64,000 nt of DNA, from contig CAVYRL010000008.1 in assembly GCA_963771025.1 (NCBI GenBank), positions 558,001 through 622,000 on the forward strand. The letters run 5' to 3'. A program made the position numbers and the translations under genes. Positions 24,624 to 32,377 of this stretch are shown one piece after another (the first letter of the stretch is position 1; each line of letters begins with the position of its first letter). This DNA is from Miltoncostaea sp963771025. Lineage in GTDB: Bacteria > Actinomycetota > Thermoleophilia > Miltoncostaeales > Miltoncostaeaceae. The notes beneath the pieces were generated by a model. That model saw only the letters and a program-made list of their open reading frames with translations. It did no database searches and was not told where the DNA came from.

Positions 24624-25403
24624 ATGACCCACGCTTCACCTCACACCGCCACCCTCGTCCCGGCCCCCCGGGACGAGGAGCGCTCGGTCGTCGTGGCGCG
24701 CGACCTCGCGCGCCGCTACGGCGAGGGCGACGCCACCGTGGACGCCCTGCGCGGCGTATCGCTGTCGGTCGCGCCCGGCGAGCTCGTCGCCGTCATGGGG
24801 CCCTCGGGCTCCGGCAAGTCCACGTTGATGCACATCCTCGCGGGCCTCGACCGGCCGACCGAGGGCTCGGCGTGGATCGGCGACGCCGAGATCACCGCGA
24901 TGGGCGACACCGCCCTCACCAAGCTTCGCCGCCGGCACATCGGCTTCGTCTTCCAATTCTTCAACCTCCTGCCGACCCTCACGGCCGAGGAGAACATCAC
25001 CCTTCCCTCGCGCATCGCCGGCAGACGACCCGATCGCGCCTGGGTCGACGAGGTGATCGCATCGGTCGGGCTCCAGGAACGGCGGCGTCATCGCCCCGCG
25101 CAGATGTCCGGCGGGCAGCAGCAGCGGGTCGCGATCGCCCGGGCGATCATCGGCCGGCCGACGGTGATGTTCGCCGACGAGCCGACCGGCAACCTCGACT
25201 CCCGCTCCGGCGGCGAGATCCTGGAGTTGCTGCGCCGGTCCGTCGAGGAGATGGGGCAGACGACGATCATGGTCACCCACGACGCCGTGGCCGCCACGAT
25301 CGCCGACCGGATCGTCTTCTTGGCGGACGGCCGCATCGTCCGCACGCAGGGCCCGTCCACCGCGGCCGAGGTCCTCGAGGCCCTGTCGGAGGTGACGCGA
25401 TGA
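24624..25403 (+). CDS. MacB/LolD-type ABC transporter ATPase
   Basis: 259 residues. Walker A GPSGSGKST (about 66-74), Q-loop FQFFNLLPTLTAEENI, signature MSGGQQQRVAIARAI, Walker B VMFADEPTGNLD and H-loop VTHD are all present. The GNLDS and FQFFNLLP forms mark the MacB/LolD branch that works with FtsX-type permeases in exporting lipoproteins, peptides or antibiotics. GGAGG lies eight bases before the ATG. The stop overlaps the permease ATG. Confidence 0.93.
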   Translation: MTHASPHTATLVPAPRDEERSVVVARDLARRYGEGDATVDALRGVSLSVAPGELVAVMGPSGSGKSTLMHILAGLDRPTEGSAWIGDAEITAMGDTALTKLRRRHIGFVFQFFNLLPTLTAEENITLPSRIAGRRPDRAWVDEVIASVGLQERRRHRPAQMSGGQQQRVAIARAIIGRPTVMFADEPTGNLDSRSGGEILELLRRSVEEMGQTTIMVTHDAVAATIADRIVFLADGRIVRTQGPSTAAEVLEALSEVTR

Positions 25404-27973
25404 CCTGGGTCGCCCTCAAGAGCCTCTCCGAGCGGCGCATGCGTGCGGCGCTCACGGCGCTGGCCATCGTGCTGGGCGTGGCGATGATCGCCGGCAGCCT
25501 CATCCTGACCGACACCATCGACGGTGCTTTCACGAAGATCTTCAACAGTTCCTACACCCAGACCGACCTCGTGGTGCGCAGCACCCCGGTGGTCGCCGAC
25601 TCGTTCGCCGGCGCGCCCACCGTCCCCGCGCAGCTCCTGGCGGAGGTCCGCCAGGTCCCCGGCGTGGCCGCCGCGGGCGGCACCCTCACCGACCTCTCGG
25701 GCTCGGGCTCGGGCGCCGCCGTCAAGCTGATCGCCAAGGACGGCAAAGTCATCCAGGGCGGCATGCCGACCTTCGGCTTCGGGGTCGACCCGTCCCAGCC
25801 GCGCTTCAACCCGATGACGCTGGCCTCGGGATCCTGGGCCGCCGGCCCGGACCAGGTGGTCCTGGACGTCGCCACCGCCGGCTCGCAGGGCTTCGCCATC
25901 GGCGACCGCGTCGGCGTCGCCGGCGAGGGCCCCGTGCGGACCTTCACCGTCACCGGCCTGGCACGGTTCGGCGGCGTCGACTCCCTGGGTGGCGCCACGA
26001 TCGCCACCTTCGACATCCCCACCGCCCGCCGTGTGCTCGGCAAGACGGGCTTCGACGCGATCCAGGTCGCGGCGGCGCCCGGCGTGAGCGAGGCAGAGCT
26101 GGCGCGCGAGATCGCCCCGCTTCTGCCCTCCGGCGTCGACGTCTCGACATCGGCCGAGCAGAGCGCCCGCGACAAGGCCACCATCTCCCAGGCGATCACG
26201 TTCATCCGCGGCTTCCTGCTGTCGTTCGGCGCGATCGCCCTGTTCGTCGGCGCCTTCGTCATCTTCAACACGCTTTCGATGACGGTGGCCCAGCGCTCGC
26301 GCGAGCTGGCGACGCTGCGAACGCTGGGCGCCTCGCGGCGCCAGGTGCTGCGCTCGGTGATCGCCGAGGCGGCAATCATCGGCCTCGCGGCCTCCGTCGT
26401 CGGCCTCGCCGCCGGCTACGGCCTGGCCAAGGGCCTGACGGCCCTCTTCGCCGCGATGGGGCTCGAGATGCCCCAGGGCGAGACCGTCTTCGCGTCGAGC
26501 ACGATCATCATCTCCCTGTTGGTGGGCACGGTGGTCACCGTCCTCGCCGGCATCGTCCCGGCGATCCGCGCCACGCGCGTGGCCCCCATCAGCGCCGTCC
26601 GGGAGGGCGCCAAGGCCCCCCGCGGCCGCTTCGCCCGCTTCACGCCGGTCTTCGCGCTCGGCACCATCGCGGTCGCCGTCGCCCTGCTGGTGCGCGGCCT
26701 GATGGTCGACGGCATCGGCGGCTCCGAGCGCCTGATGACGCTCGGCATCGGCACCCTCGCGTTGTTCGTGGGCGTCGCGATGGTCTCGTCGTCGCTGGTG
26801 CGCCCGATCGCGGCCGTCATCGGCTGGCCCATCGCCCGGCTGCGCGGCGTGTCGGGCGAGCTGGCCCGCGAGAACGCGGTGCGCAACCCATCGCGCACCG
26901 CCGCCACGGCCGCCGCCCTGATGATCGGGCTGGCGCTGGTGACCTTCGTCTCGGTTCTCGGCGCCGGCCTGGTCGGCACCGCCCGCACGGACATCCGCGA
27001 GCAGATCACCGCGGACTACGTGGTCACCTCGACGAGCGGCTGGGAGACCATCTCCCCCGCCGTCGCACGGACCATCGCCGCCGACTCCCCCGGCTCCATC
27101 GTCTCGGGCGTCCGTCAGGATCGCGGACGGGTCGACGGATCGGCGCAGGAGGTCAGCGGCATCGACCCGACGACCATCGCCGGGGTCTACGACTTCGCCT
27201 GGAGCGAGGGCTCGCGGTCCGCGCTCGCCACCCTCAACGGCCACGGCGCGATCGTCAACCGCAGCTTCGCCGACGATCACGACCTCGCCATCGGCGACCG
27301 CCTCACGATCACCAGCCCGTCCGGGGACACCCTGGCGCGGACGGTGACCGGGATCGTGGCGCAGCCCCGGCTCAGCCCGCTCCTCGGCTCGGTGATGGTG
27401 TCCCAGCGCGCCTTCGACAGCGTCTTCGAGCACGCCAAGGACCGGTACACGTTCGTCGCGACCGATGGGTCCGGCGGCACCACCGGCGCCTCGCTTCAGG
27501 CGTCGCTGGCCGACTTCCCCGACACGTCGGTCAACACGGCGTCCGAGTACGCGGTCACCGCGACCACGGACCTCTCGATGATCCTCAACCTGCTCTACGT
27601 GTTGCTGGCGCTGTCGGTGGTCGTGAGCCTCTTCGGGATGGTCAACACGCTGGCCCTGGCCGTCCACGAGCGCACCCGAGAGCTGGGGATGCTGCGCGCG
27701 GTCGGCATGACGCGGCGTCAGACTCGCAGCATGATCCGGGGCGAGAGCATCATCACGTCCCTCATCGGCGCGGCCCTGGGCATCCCGCTCGGCATCGCGA
27801 TCGCCGCGCTCACCGTCCGCTCACTGAGCGAATGGGGTGTGCAGCTGGCAGTCCCGCTCGCCAGCCTGGCGGTGTTCGCCGTTGTCGCGATCGTGGTCGG
27901 CGTCATCGCCGCCGTGATCCCGGCCCGGCGGGCGAGCCGCCTCAACGTGCTGGCGGCGCTGCACTACGAGTGA
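25400..27973 (+). CDS. FtsX/MacB-type ABC permease
   Basis: 857 residues, the duplicated form: an N-terminal helix (about 17-37), a large extracytoplasmic MacB_PCD-type domain, an FtsX domain with three helices (about 265-400, TLSMTVAQRSRELATLRTLGASRRQVLRSV), then a helix pair, a second extracytoplasmic domain, and a second FtsX domain at the C-terminus (VNTLALAVHERTRELGMLRAVGMTRRQTRSMI). Each ELxxLRxxGxxRxQ loop contacts the ATPase. Divergent pairing with a NarL-type two-component system suggests induction by an envelope stress or drug. Confidence 0.92.
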   Translation: MTWVALKSLSERRMRAALTALAIVLGVAMIAGSLILTDTIDGAFTKIFNSSYTQTDLVVRSTPVVADSFAGAPTVPAQLLAEVRQVPGVAAAGGTLTDLSGSGSGAAVKLIAKDGKVIQGGMPTFGFGVDPSQPRFNPMTLASGSWAAGPDQVVLDVATAGSQGFAIGDRVGVAGEGPVRTFTVTGLARFGGVDSLGGATIATFDIPTARRVLGKTGFDAIQVAAAPGVSEAELAREIAPLLPSGVDVSTSAEQSARDKATISQAITFIRGFLLSFGAIALFVGAFVIFNTLSMTVAQRSRELATLRTLGASRRQVLRSVIAEAAIIGLAASVVGLAAGYGLAKGLTALFAAMGLEMPQGETVFASSTIIISLLVGTVVTVLAGIVPAIRATRVAPISAVREGAKAPRGRFARFTPVFALGTIAVAVALLVRGLMVDGIGGSERLMTLGIGTLALFVGVAMVSSSLVRPIAAVIGWPIARLRGVSGELARENAVRNPSRTAATAAALMIGLALVTFVSVLGAGLVGTARTDIREQITADYVVTSTSGWETISPAVARTIAADSPGSIVSGVRQDRGRVDGSAQEVSGIDPTTIAGVYDFAWSEGSRSALATLNGHGAIVNRSFADDHDLAIGDRLTITSPSGDTLARTVTGIVAQPRLSPLLGSVMVSQRAFDSVFEHAKDRYTFVATDGSGGTTGASLQASLADFPDTSVNTASEYAVTATTDLSMILNLLYVLLALSVVVSLFGMVNTLALAVHERTRELGMLRAVGMTRRQTRSMIRGESIITSLIGAALGIPLGIAIAALTVRSLSEWGVQLAVPLASLAVFAVVAIVVGVIAAVIPARRASRLNVLAALHYE

Positions 27974-28000
27974 CCGCTCCGGACAACCCCACCGAACGAC

Positions 28001-28028
28001 GACCGGCGCCGCCTCCGCGGCGCCGGTC
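28001..28028. terminator. Bidirectional terminator-like hairpin
   Basis: GACCGGCGCCGC, a CTCC loop and GCGGCGCCGGTC form a perfect twelve-pair stem between the convergent ABC permease (stop 27973) and RTX gene (stop 28040). It can serve both. Confidence 0.65.
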
Positions 28029-28039
28029 GCATGTCCGGA

Positions 28040-28969
28040 TCAGAAGAGGTTCTCGATCGAGCGCGCGATCGTGAGGTCCGTCCCGCGATCGGTGCCGGGA
28101 CCGCCGTTGCCGAAGTCCGCGCCGTCGCCGCCGTTGAGCAGGTCGTTGCCGCCCTCGCCGAAGAGGAAATCGGTGCCGGACTGCCCCTTCAGGACGTCGT
28201 TGCCCGACGCGCCGCGGATACGGTCGCGCCCACGGCCACCGAGGATGGTGTCCGCACCGGGACCGCCGTTCAGGCGGTCGTCGCCGGCGCCGCCGTCGAT
28301 CTGATCGGGACCCTGCTGGCCGATGATCACGTCCTTCTGAGCGCCGCCGCGCAGGATGTCCTTGGCCCCGCCGCCGAAGATGTTGTCGCGCCCACGGCCA
28401 CCGTCGACCGTGTCCAGGCCGTCGCCGCCCTTGAGCCTCTTGTCGTTGCCGTCCTGGCCCAGCACCGTGTCGTTGCCGACGCCGCCGTCGCCGACGTCGC
28501 TGCCGGCGCCCATCCGCAGGTGGTCGTCACCGGCGCGGCCCATCGCGATGTCGTTGCCGGTGCCGCCGACCAGCAGGTCATTGCCCACGCCGCCGTCGAT
28601 CATGTCGGCGCCGGCGGCGCCGTTGATGCTGTCGTTGCCGTCCTCGCCGTAGATGTGGTCGGCGCCGTCACCGCCGTTGGCGGTGTCGTTGCCGATCCCG
28701 AGGCAGATGATGTCGTTGCCACCGAGACCCTTGACGGTGTCGTCGCCACCGAGCGCGACGATCACATCGTTGCCCGGAGTCCCGATGAGGGTGTCCGGAC
28801 CGTCGGTCCCGACCATGGTCGCGAGGGCCCCCTCGCAGGTGAACCCTACGCCCGACTGGTCCGCCGTCGCGGCCACGGCGTGCCCGGCGCCGACGGAGCC
28901 CAGGACCCCGATGGCGGTCAGCGCGCCCAGTCGCCGCAGGCGAACCCGCGTGGTGGTCTTTCCGGCCAT
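28040..28969 (-). CDS. Secreted RTX (hemolysin-type calcium-binding) repeat protein
   Basis: 309 residues. A Sec-type signal peptide (RLRRLGALTAIGVLGSVGAGHAVAA) precedes one cysteine and then about 27 tandem GGxGxDxx nonapeptides filling residues 50-300, for example LGGNDIICLG, DGGVGNDLLVGG and FGEGGNDLLNGG. Such repeats wind into a calcium-filled beta roll outside the cell. No catalytic domain is attached, unlike RTX toxins or proteases, so it may be a structural or calcium-binding surface protein. Repeats are also visible in the DNA as a G/C-rich period of about 27 bases. Confidence 0.88.
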   Translation of the reverse strand: MAGKTTTRVRLRRLGALTAIGVLGSVGAGHAVAATADQSGVGFTCEGALATMVGTDGPDTLIGTPGNDVIVALGGDDTVKGLGGNDIICLGIGNDTANGGDGADHIYGEDGNDSINGAAGADMIDGGVGNDLLVGGTGNDIAMGRAGDDHLRMGAGSDVGDGGVGNDTVLGQDGNDKRLKGGDGLDTVDGGRGRDNIFGGGAKDILRGGAQKDVIIGQQGPDQIDGGAGDDRLNGGPGADTILGGRGRDRIRGASGNDVLKGQSGTDFLFGEGGNDLLNGGDGADFGNGGPGTDRGTDLTIARSIENLF

Positions 28970-29116
28970 GAATCCTCCTCGTATGGCATGCGCGCGTGCG
29001 ACCCCGGTAAGGGGGCGCCGAACACGGGACCACGCGGGGGGCCCTGAGTAAAGAGCCGGCCGCGCGCGCCGGTCGAAATCGGCGTTTCAAGTGAGTTCCG
29101 GGGTCGTACGGAACCC

Positions 29117-30352
29117 CTACGCGGTCTGGTGCCGTGGACCCGTGTCGTGCGCCCGCGCGATGGCGATCGCACCGATCGCCGCCGCCAAGAGGCAGGAGAG
29201 CCCTCCCAGCACCAGCCCGCCGCGCGGGCTCAGGTGCTCGGAGATCCATCCGAGGATCGGGCCGCCGAGCGGCGTGCTGCCCAGGAACGCGACGGTCCAG
29301 AGGGCCATCACCCGCCCGCGGAATCGCGGGTCCGAGGTCAGCTGGAGGGTGGTGTTGCCCACCGCGAGGAAACCGACGCTGGTCGCGCCGACCACGGCCA
29401 GCGACACCACCGTGACGGCGGTCGACGGCGCGGCCGCGGTGGCCAGGATCGCCGCGCCGAACAGGGCGGCGGCCACCGTGAGGGGCCGCAGTCCGGTCCT
29501 GCCGTGGCCGGCCACCCAGAGCCCCCCGACCACCGCGCCCGCGCCCATGGCGGAGGTCAGCAGGCCGTAGGTGCCGGGACCTCCCCCGAGGGGCCCGCGC
29601 GCCAGCAGGGGCAGCACCACCTGGAACTCGTACGCCAGGGTCCCGACCAGCGCGAGCATCATCAGCGGCACCAGCAGGTCGGGCGTGTGTGCCACGTAGG
29701 TGAGCCCCTGGCGGATCTGCCCCGGCTCGCGCCCCGCGGGCGCCGTGGGGTGGAGCGCGTCGGTGTCCATCCCGGCCAGCGCGAAGACCACCGCCGCGTA
29801 GCTCGCGGCGTTGATCACGAAGCAGATTCCCGTGCCGGTCGTCGCGATCAGAATCCCCGCCATCGCCGGCCCCACGGCGCGTGCGGTGTTGACCATCACG
29901 CTGTTGAGGCTGACCGCGTTGCGCAGGCGCGCGGCGCTCACCATCTCCTGGACGAAGGACTGGCGGGCGGGGTTGTCAACCGCGGTCACCAGGCCCAGCA
30001 AGAGCGCCAGCACCAGCACCATCCAGAGCTGCACGATGCCGGTCAGGACCAGGGTGCCGAGCGTGAGGGCGATCGATCCGAGGGCGACCTGGGTGGAGAT
30101 CAGCAGGCGGCGCTTGTCCATGCGGTCGGCCAGCAGGCCGCCGTAGGGCGCCAGCAGCAGGATCGGCAGGAACTGCGCGGCGGCCATCAGGCCGAGAGCG
30201 GTTCCGGATCCGGTCAGCTCCAGCACCAGCCACCCCTGGGCGACCGTCTGCATCCACGTGCCGACCAGGCTGACGGCCTGACCGGCGAAGTAGCGGCGGA
30301 AGTTCGGCGTGCGCACCGCGGCGAAGGTGTCGTCCACCCAGCGGCGCATCAT
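29117..30352 (-). CDS. MFS transporter, EntS/DHA3-like
   Basis: 411 residues with about twelve helices. FRRYFAGQAVSLVGTWMQTVAQGWLVLELTGS is the typical DHA3 (EntS/macrolide exporter) opening; GGLLADRMDKRRLLISTQ is the loop 2-3 motif A. Substrates in this class are drugs or siderophores. Its ATG overlaps the stop of the MarR-family gene (ATGA), so expression is probably controlled by that repressor. Confidence 0.9.
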   Translation of the reverse strand: MMRRWVDDTFAAVRTPNFRRYFAGQAVSLVGTWMQTVAQGWLVLELTGSGTALGLMAAAQFLPILLLAPYGGLLADRMDKRRLLISTQVALGSIALTLGTLVLTGIVQLWMVLVLALLLGLVTAVDNPARQSFVQEMVSAARLRNAVSLNSVMVNTARAVGPAMAGILIATTGTGICFVINAASYAAVVFALAGMDTDALHPTAPAGREPGQIRQGLTYVAHTPDLLVPLMMLALVGTLAYEFQVVLPLLARGPLGGGPGTYGLLTSAMGAGAVVGGLWVAGHGRTGLRPLTVAAALFGAAILATAAAPSTAVTVVSLAVVGATSVGFLAVGNTTLQLTSDPRFRGRVMALWTVAFLGSTPLGGPILGWISEHLSPRGGLVLGGLSCLLAAAIGAIAIARAHDTGPRHQTA

Positions 30353-30774
30353 CGGTCCTCATCCACGGCGAGCGACTCCAGCGCGGGGAGCGCGGCGAGC
30401 AGCGCGTCGACCTGGTCGGCGGGCAGCTCGCCCAGCCGCTCCGCCAGGATCCCGGCCCGGCGGGCGCGCAGGCGCCCGATCAGGCGCCGGCCGGCGGGGG
30501 TGGCGCGCACCTCGGTGCACCGGGCGTCGTCGGGAGCGGGGGCGCGCTCGACGAACCCCTCCTCCTCGAGGTGCGCCATCACCCGGGAGAGCATCGTCGG
30601 ATTGACCGACTCCGCGGCCGCGAGGTCGCCCGCGAGACGCGGACCCTCGCGCACCAGGGTGGCGAGGATGGACGACTGAGTCGGCGTCAACCCCTCGTCG
30701 GACGCGGTCGCCCGCAGGCGCCGAGCCGTGCGCATGACCGCATTCCTCAGGCGGTTGACCGACTCCTCGTCCAA
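30349..30774 (-). CDS. MarR-family regulator
   Basis: About 141 residues. LTPTQSSILATLVREGPRLAGDLAAAESVNPTMLSRVMAHLEEEGFVERAPAPDDARCTEVRATPAGRRLI is a clear MarR winged helix with the DxR wing. The start is uncertain. I prefer TTG at 30774 (LDEESVNRLRN), because the frame further up runs through promoter-like sequence; the longest version starts with GTG at 30819. A TATATT -10 candidate is at 30810-30815. It is divergent from an EmrB-type exporter and coupled to a second exporter, so it likely senses drug-like compounds. Confidence 0.82.
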   Translation of the reverse strand: MDEESVNRLRNAVMRTARRLRATASDEGLTPTQSSILATLVREGPRLAGDLAAAESVNPTMLSRVMAHLEEEGFVERAPAPDDARCTEVRATPAGRRLIGRLRARRAGILAERLGELPADQVDALLAALPALESLAVDEDR

Positions 30775-30858
30775 ACTCCTCGTCCCGTTTAGTTGCTTGC
30801 TGAATGGCAAATATAGCACCGGCGGCGCTCAACGGCCGCAGGGCACTAGCATCGAAGG
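30775..30858. promoter_or_regulatory. Divergent promoter region between MarR and EmrB-type exporter
   Basis: On the minus strand TATATT (30810-30815) can serve the MarR gene. On the plus strand TAGCAT (30847-30852) lies six bases before the exporter GTG. TTGC-TGAATG-GCAA at 30797-30810 touches the minus -10 element and is a weak operator candidate. The A+T content here is much higher than in the surrounding DNA. Confidence 0.45.
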
Positions 30859-32334
30859 GTGAGTCCGCCCCCACCGCGCGCCGACGCCGACCCCCTCGCC
30901 CCCCTGCGCGAGCGCAGGTGGAGGCTGCTGGCCGTGACCGGCATGGGCGCGTTCCTCGGACCGTTCGATGTCAGCGTGGCGGCCGTCGCCCTGCCCGCGA
31001 TCGGTCGCGACCTCGACCTCACCTTCTCCGGGGCGCTGTGGATCCAGGCCGGCTACCTGCTCCCCTACGCCCTGGTGCTGATCCCGGCCGGGCGCATCGC
31101 CGACCAGTGGGGGCGCCTGCGCGTGTTCCGCGTCGGGATGATCGTGTTCGCGCTCGCGTCGCTGATGGCGGCCGTGAGCCCGAACATCGAATGGATGCTC
31201 GGCTGGCGGGCGGTACAGGGCGGCGGCGGCGCGATGCTGGCGGCGACGTCGACGGCCCTGGTCACGGCGGCTTTCCCGCCCAGCGAGCGCGGCCGGGCTC
31301 TCGGCCTCAACATCATGCTGCTCTACCTCGGCCTCTCCACCGGCCCGCTGATCGGCGGCCTGCTGGTGGACAACGCCGGCTGGCGCTGGATCTTCCTGGC
31401 CTCGCTGCCGGTGGCCGCGACGAGCCTCGTGCTGGGACTGCCCCTGCACGAGGGACGGCCGGCGCACGGGCGGGTGCGGCTCGACCCGGCCGGCACGCTC
31501 ACCCTCGGCGCGGCGCTGTGCAGCCTGATGGTCGGCCTCACGTTCGGCCCGATCTGGGGATGGAGCGCGGGGCGTGTGGTCGGCCTGATCGTCACGGGCA
31601 CGGCGCTGCTGGTGGTGTTCCTGGTCGTCGAGACCCGGACGAGCGCACCGCTCATCGACATCGGCATGTTCCGCCGCAGCCGCATCGTGGCCCTGGGCAG
31701 CGCGGCGGCCCTCCTCAACTACACGGCGATGTTCGGGGCGATCGCGCTGACCGCCGTGCTGCTCGAGGTGGTCGGCGGCTACTCGCCCACGCAGACCGGG
31801 CTGGTGATGATGGCCCAGCCGGTGGTGATGGTCGCCCTCTCTCCGGTGGCGGGGCATCTCTCCGACACGCTCGGGTCGCGCGCGCTGGCGAGCGGCGGCA
31901 TGCTGATCCTGGCCGGCGGCCTCACGATCCTCGCGACCACCCCGGCCGATCTGCCCCTGTGGCGCATCGTCATCGGCCTCGCCGTCAGCGGGCTGGGCAT
32001 GGCCGCGTTCAGCTCGCCCAACACGTCCGCGGTGATGGGCGCGGTGGAGGGGAAGGCCCTGGGGGTGACCGCCGCGGTGCTGGCGATGATGCGCACGCTC
32101 GGCCAGACCCTGTCGCTGGCGATCCTCGGCACGCTGGCCGCCGCGCCGCTCGGCGCGGCGGGCGCGGGGGTGCTGTTCGGACGGACCGAGGGCCTCGATC
32201 GCGTCTCGGCGTACCTGGACGGCTACCGCTTGGCGATGGGCGTCGGGGCGACGATCGCGGTGGTCGGCGCGTGCCTGTCGCTCAGCCGCGGCCCGGTGAT
32301 CGTGACACCCCCTCCGGCACCCGCCGCCGAGTAG
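30859..32334 (+). CDS. MFS transporter, EmrB/QacA-like (DHA2)
   Basis: 491 residues with about fourteen helices, the DHA2 arrangement. Markers are FLGPFDVSVAAVALPAIGRDLDL in helix 1, the motif A loop GRIADQWGRLRVFRVGM and ALGLNIMLLYLGLSTGPLIGGLLVD (motif C antiporter signature). It exports drugs in exchange for protons. The GTG start follows TAGCAT by six bases. Together with the divergent MarR gene, the DHA3 exporter and the MMPL gene downstream it forms an efflux block. Confidence 0.9.
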   Translation: MSPPPPRADADPLAPLRERRWRLLAVTGMGAFLGPFDVSVAAVALPAIGRDLDLTFSGALWIQAGYLLPYALVLIPAGRIADQWGRLRVFRVGMIVFALASLMAAVSPNIEWMLGWRAVQGGGGAMLAATSTALVTAAFPPSERGRALGLNIMLLYLGLSTGPLIGGLLVDNAGWRWIFLASLPVAATSLVLGLPLHEGRPAHGRVRLDPAGTLTLGAALCSLMVGLTFGPIWGWSAGRVVGLIVTGTALLVVFLVVETRTSAPLIDIGMFRRSRIVALGSAAALLNYTAMFGAIALTAVLLEVVGGYSPTQTGLVMMAQPVVMVALSPVAGHLSDTLGSRALASGGMLILAGGLTILATTPADLPLWRIVIGLAVSGLGMAAFSSPNTSAVMGAVEGKALGVTAAVLAMMRTLGQTLSLAILGTLAAAPLGAAGAGVLFGRTEGLDRVSAYLDGYRLAMGVGATIAVVGACLSLSRGPVIVTPPPAPAAE

Positions 32335-32377
32335 ACCCGCCCCTGCTGCGCTCAGGTCGGAGGCCCCGGGCGCCGAC

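Noticed and set aside
25088..27667. An 859-codon open frame antisense to the ABC permease
   Set aside because: It mirrors the strong G/C bias of the permease codons; its protein is low-complexity Gly/Arg/Asp/Glu with no family resemblance.
28327..28581. Short open frames within the RTX gene on both strands
   Set aside because: They are produced by the 27-base repeat period and contain only Thr/Ala/Arg-rich sequence.
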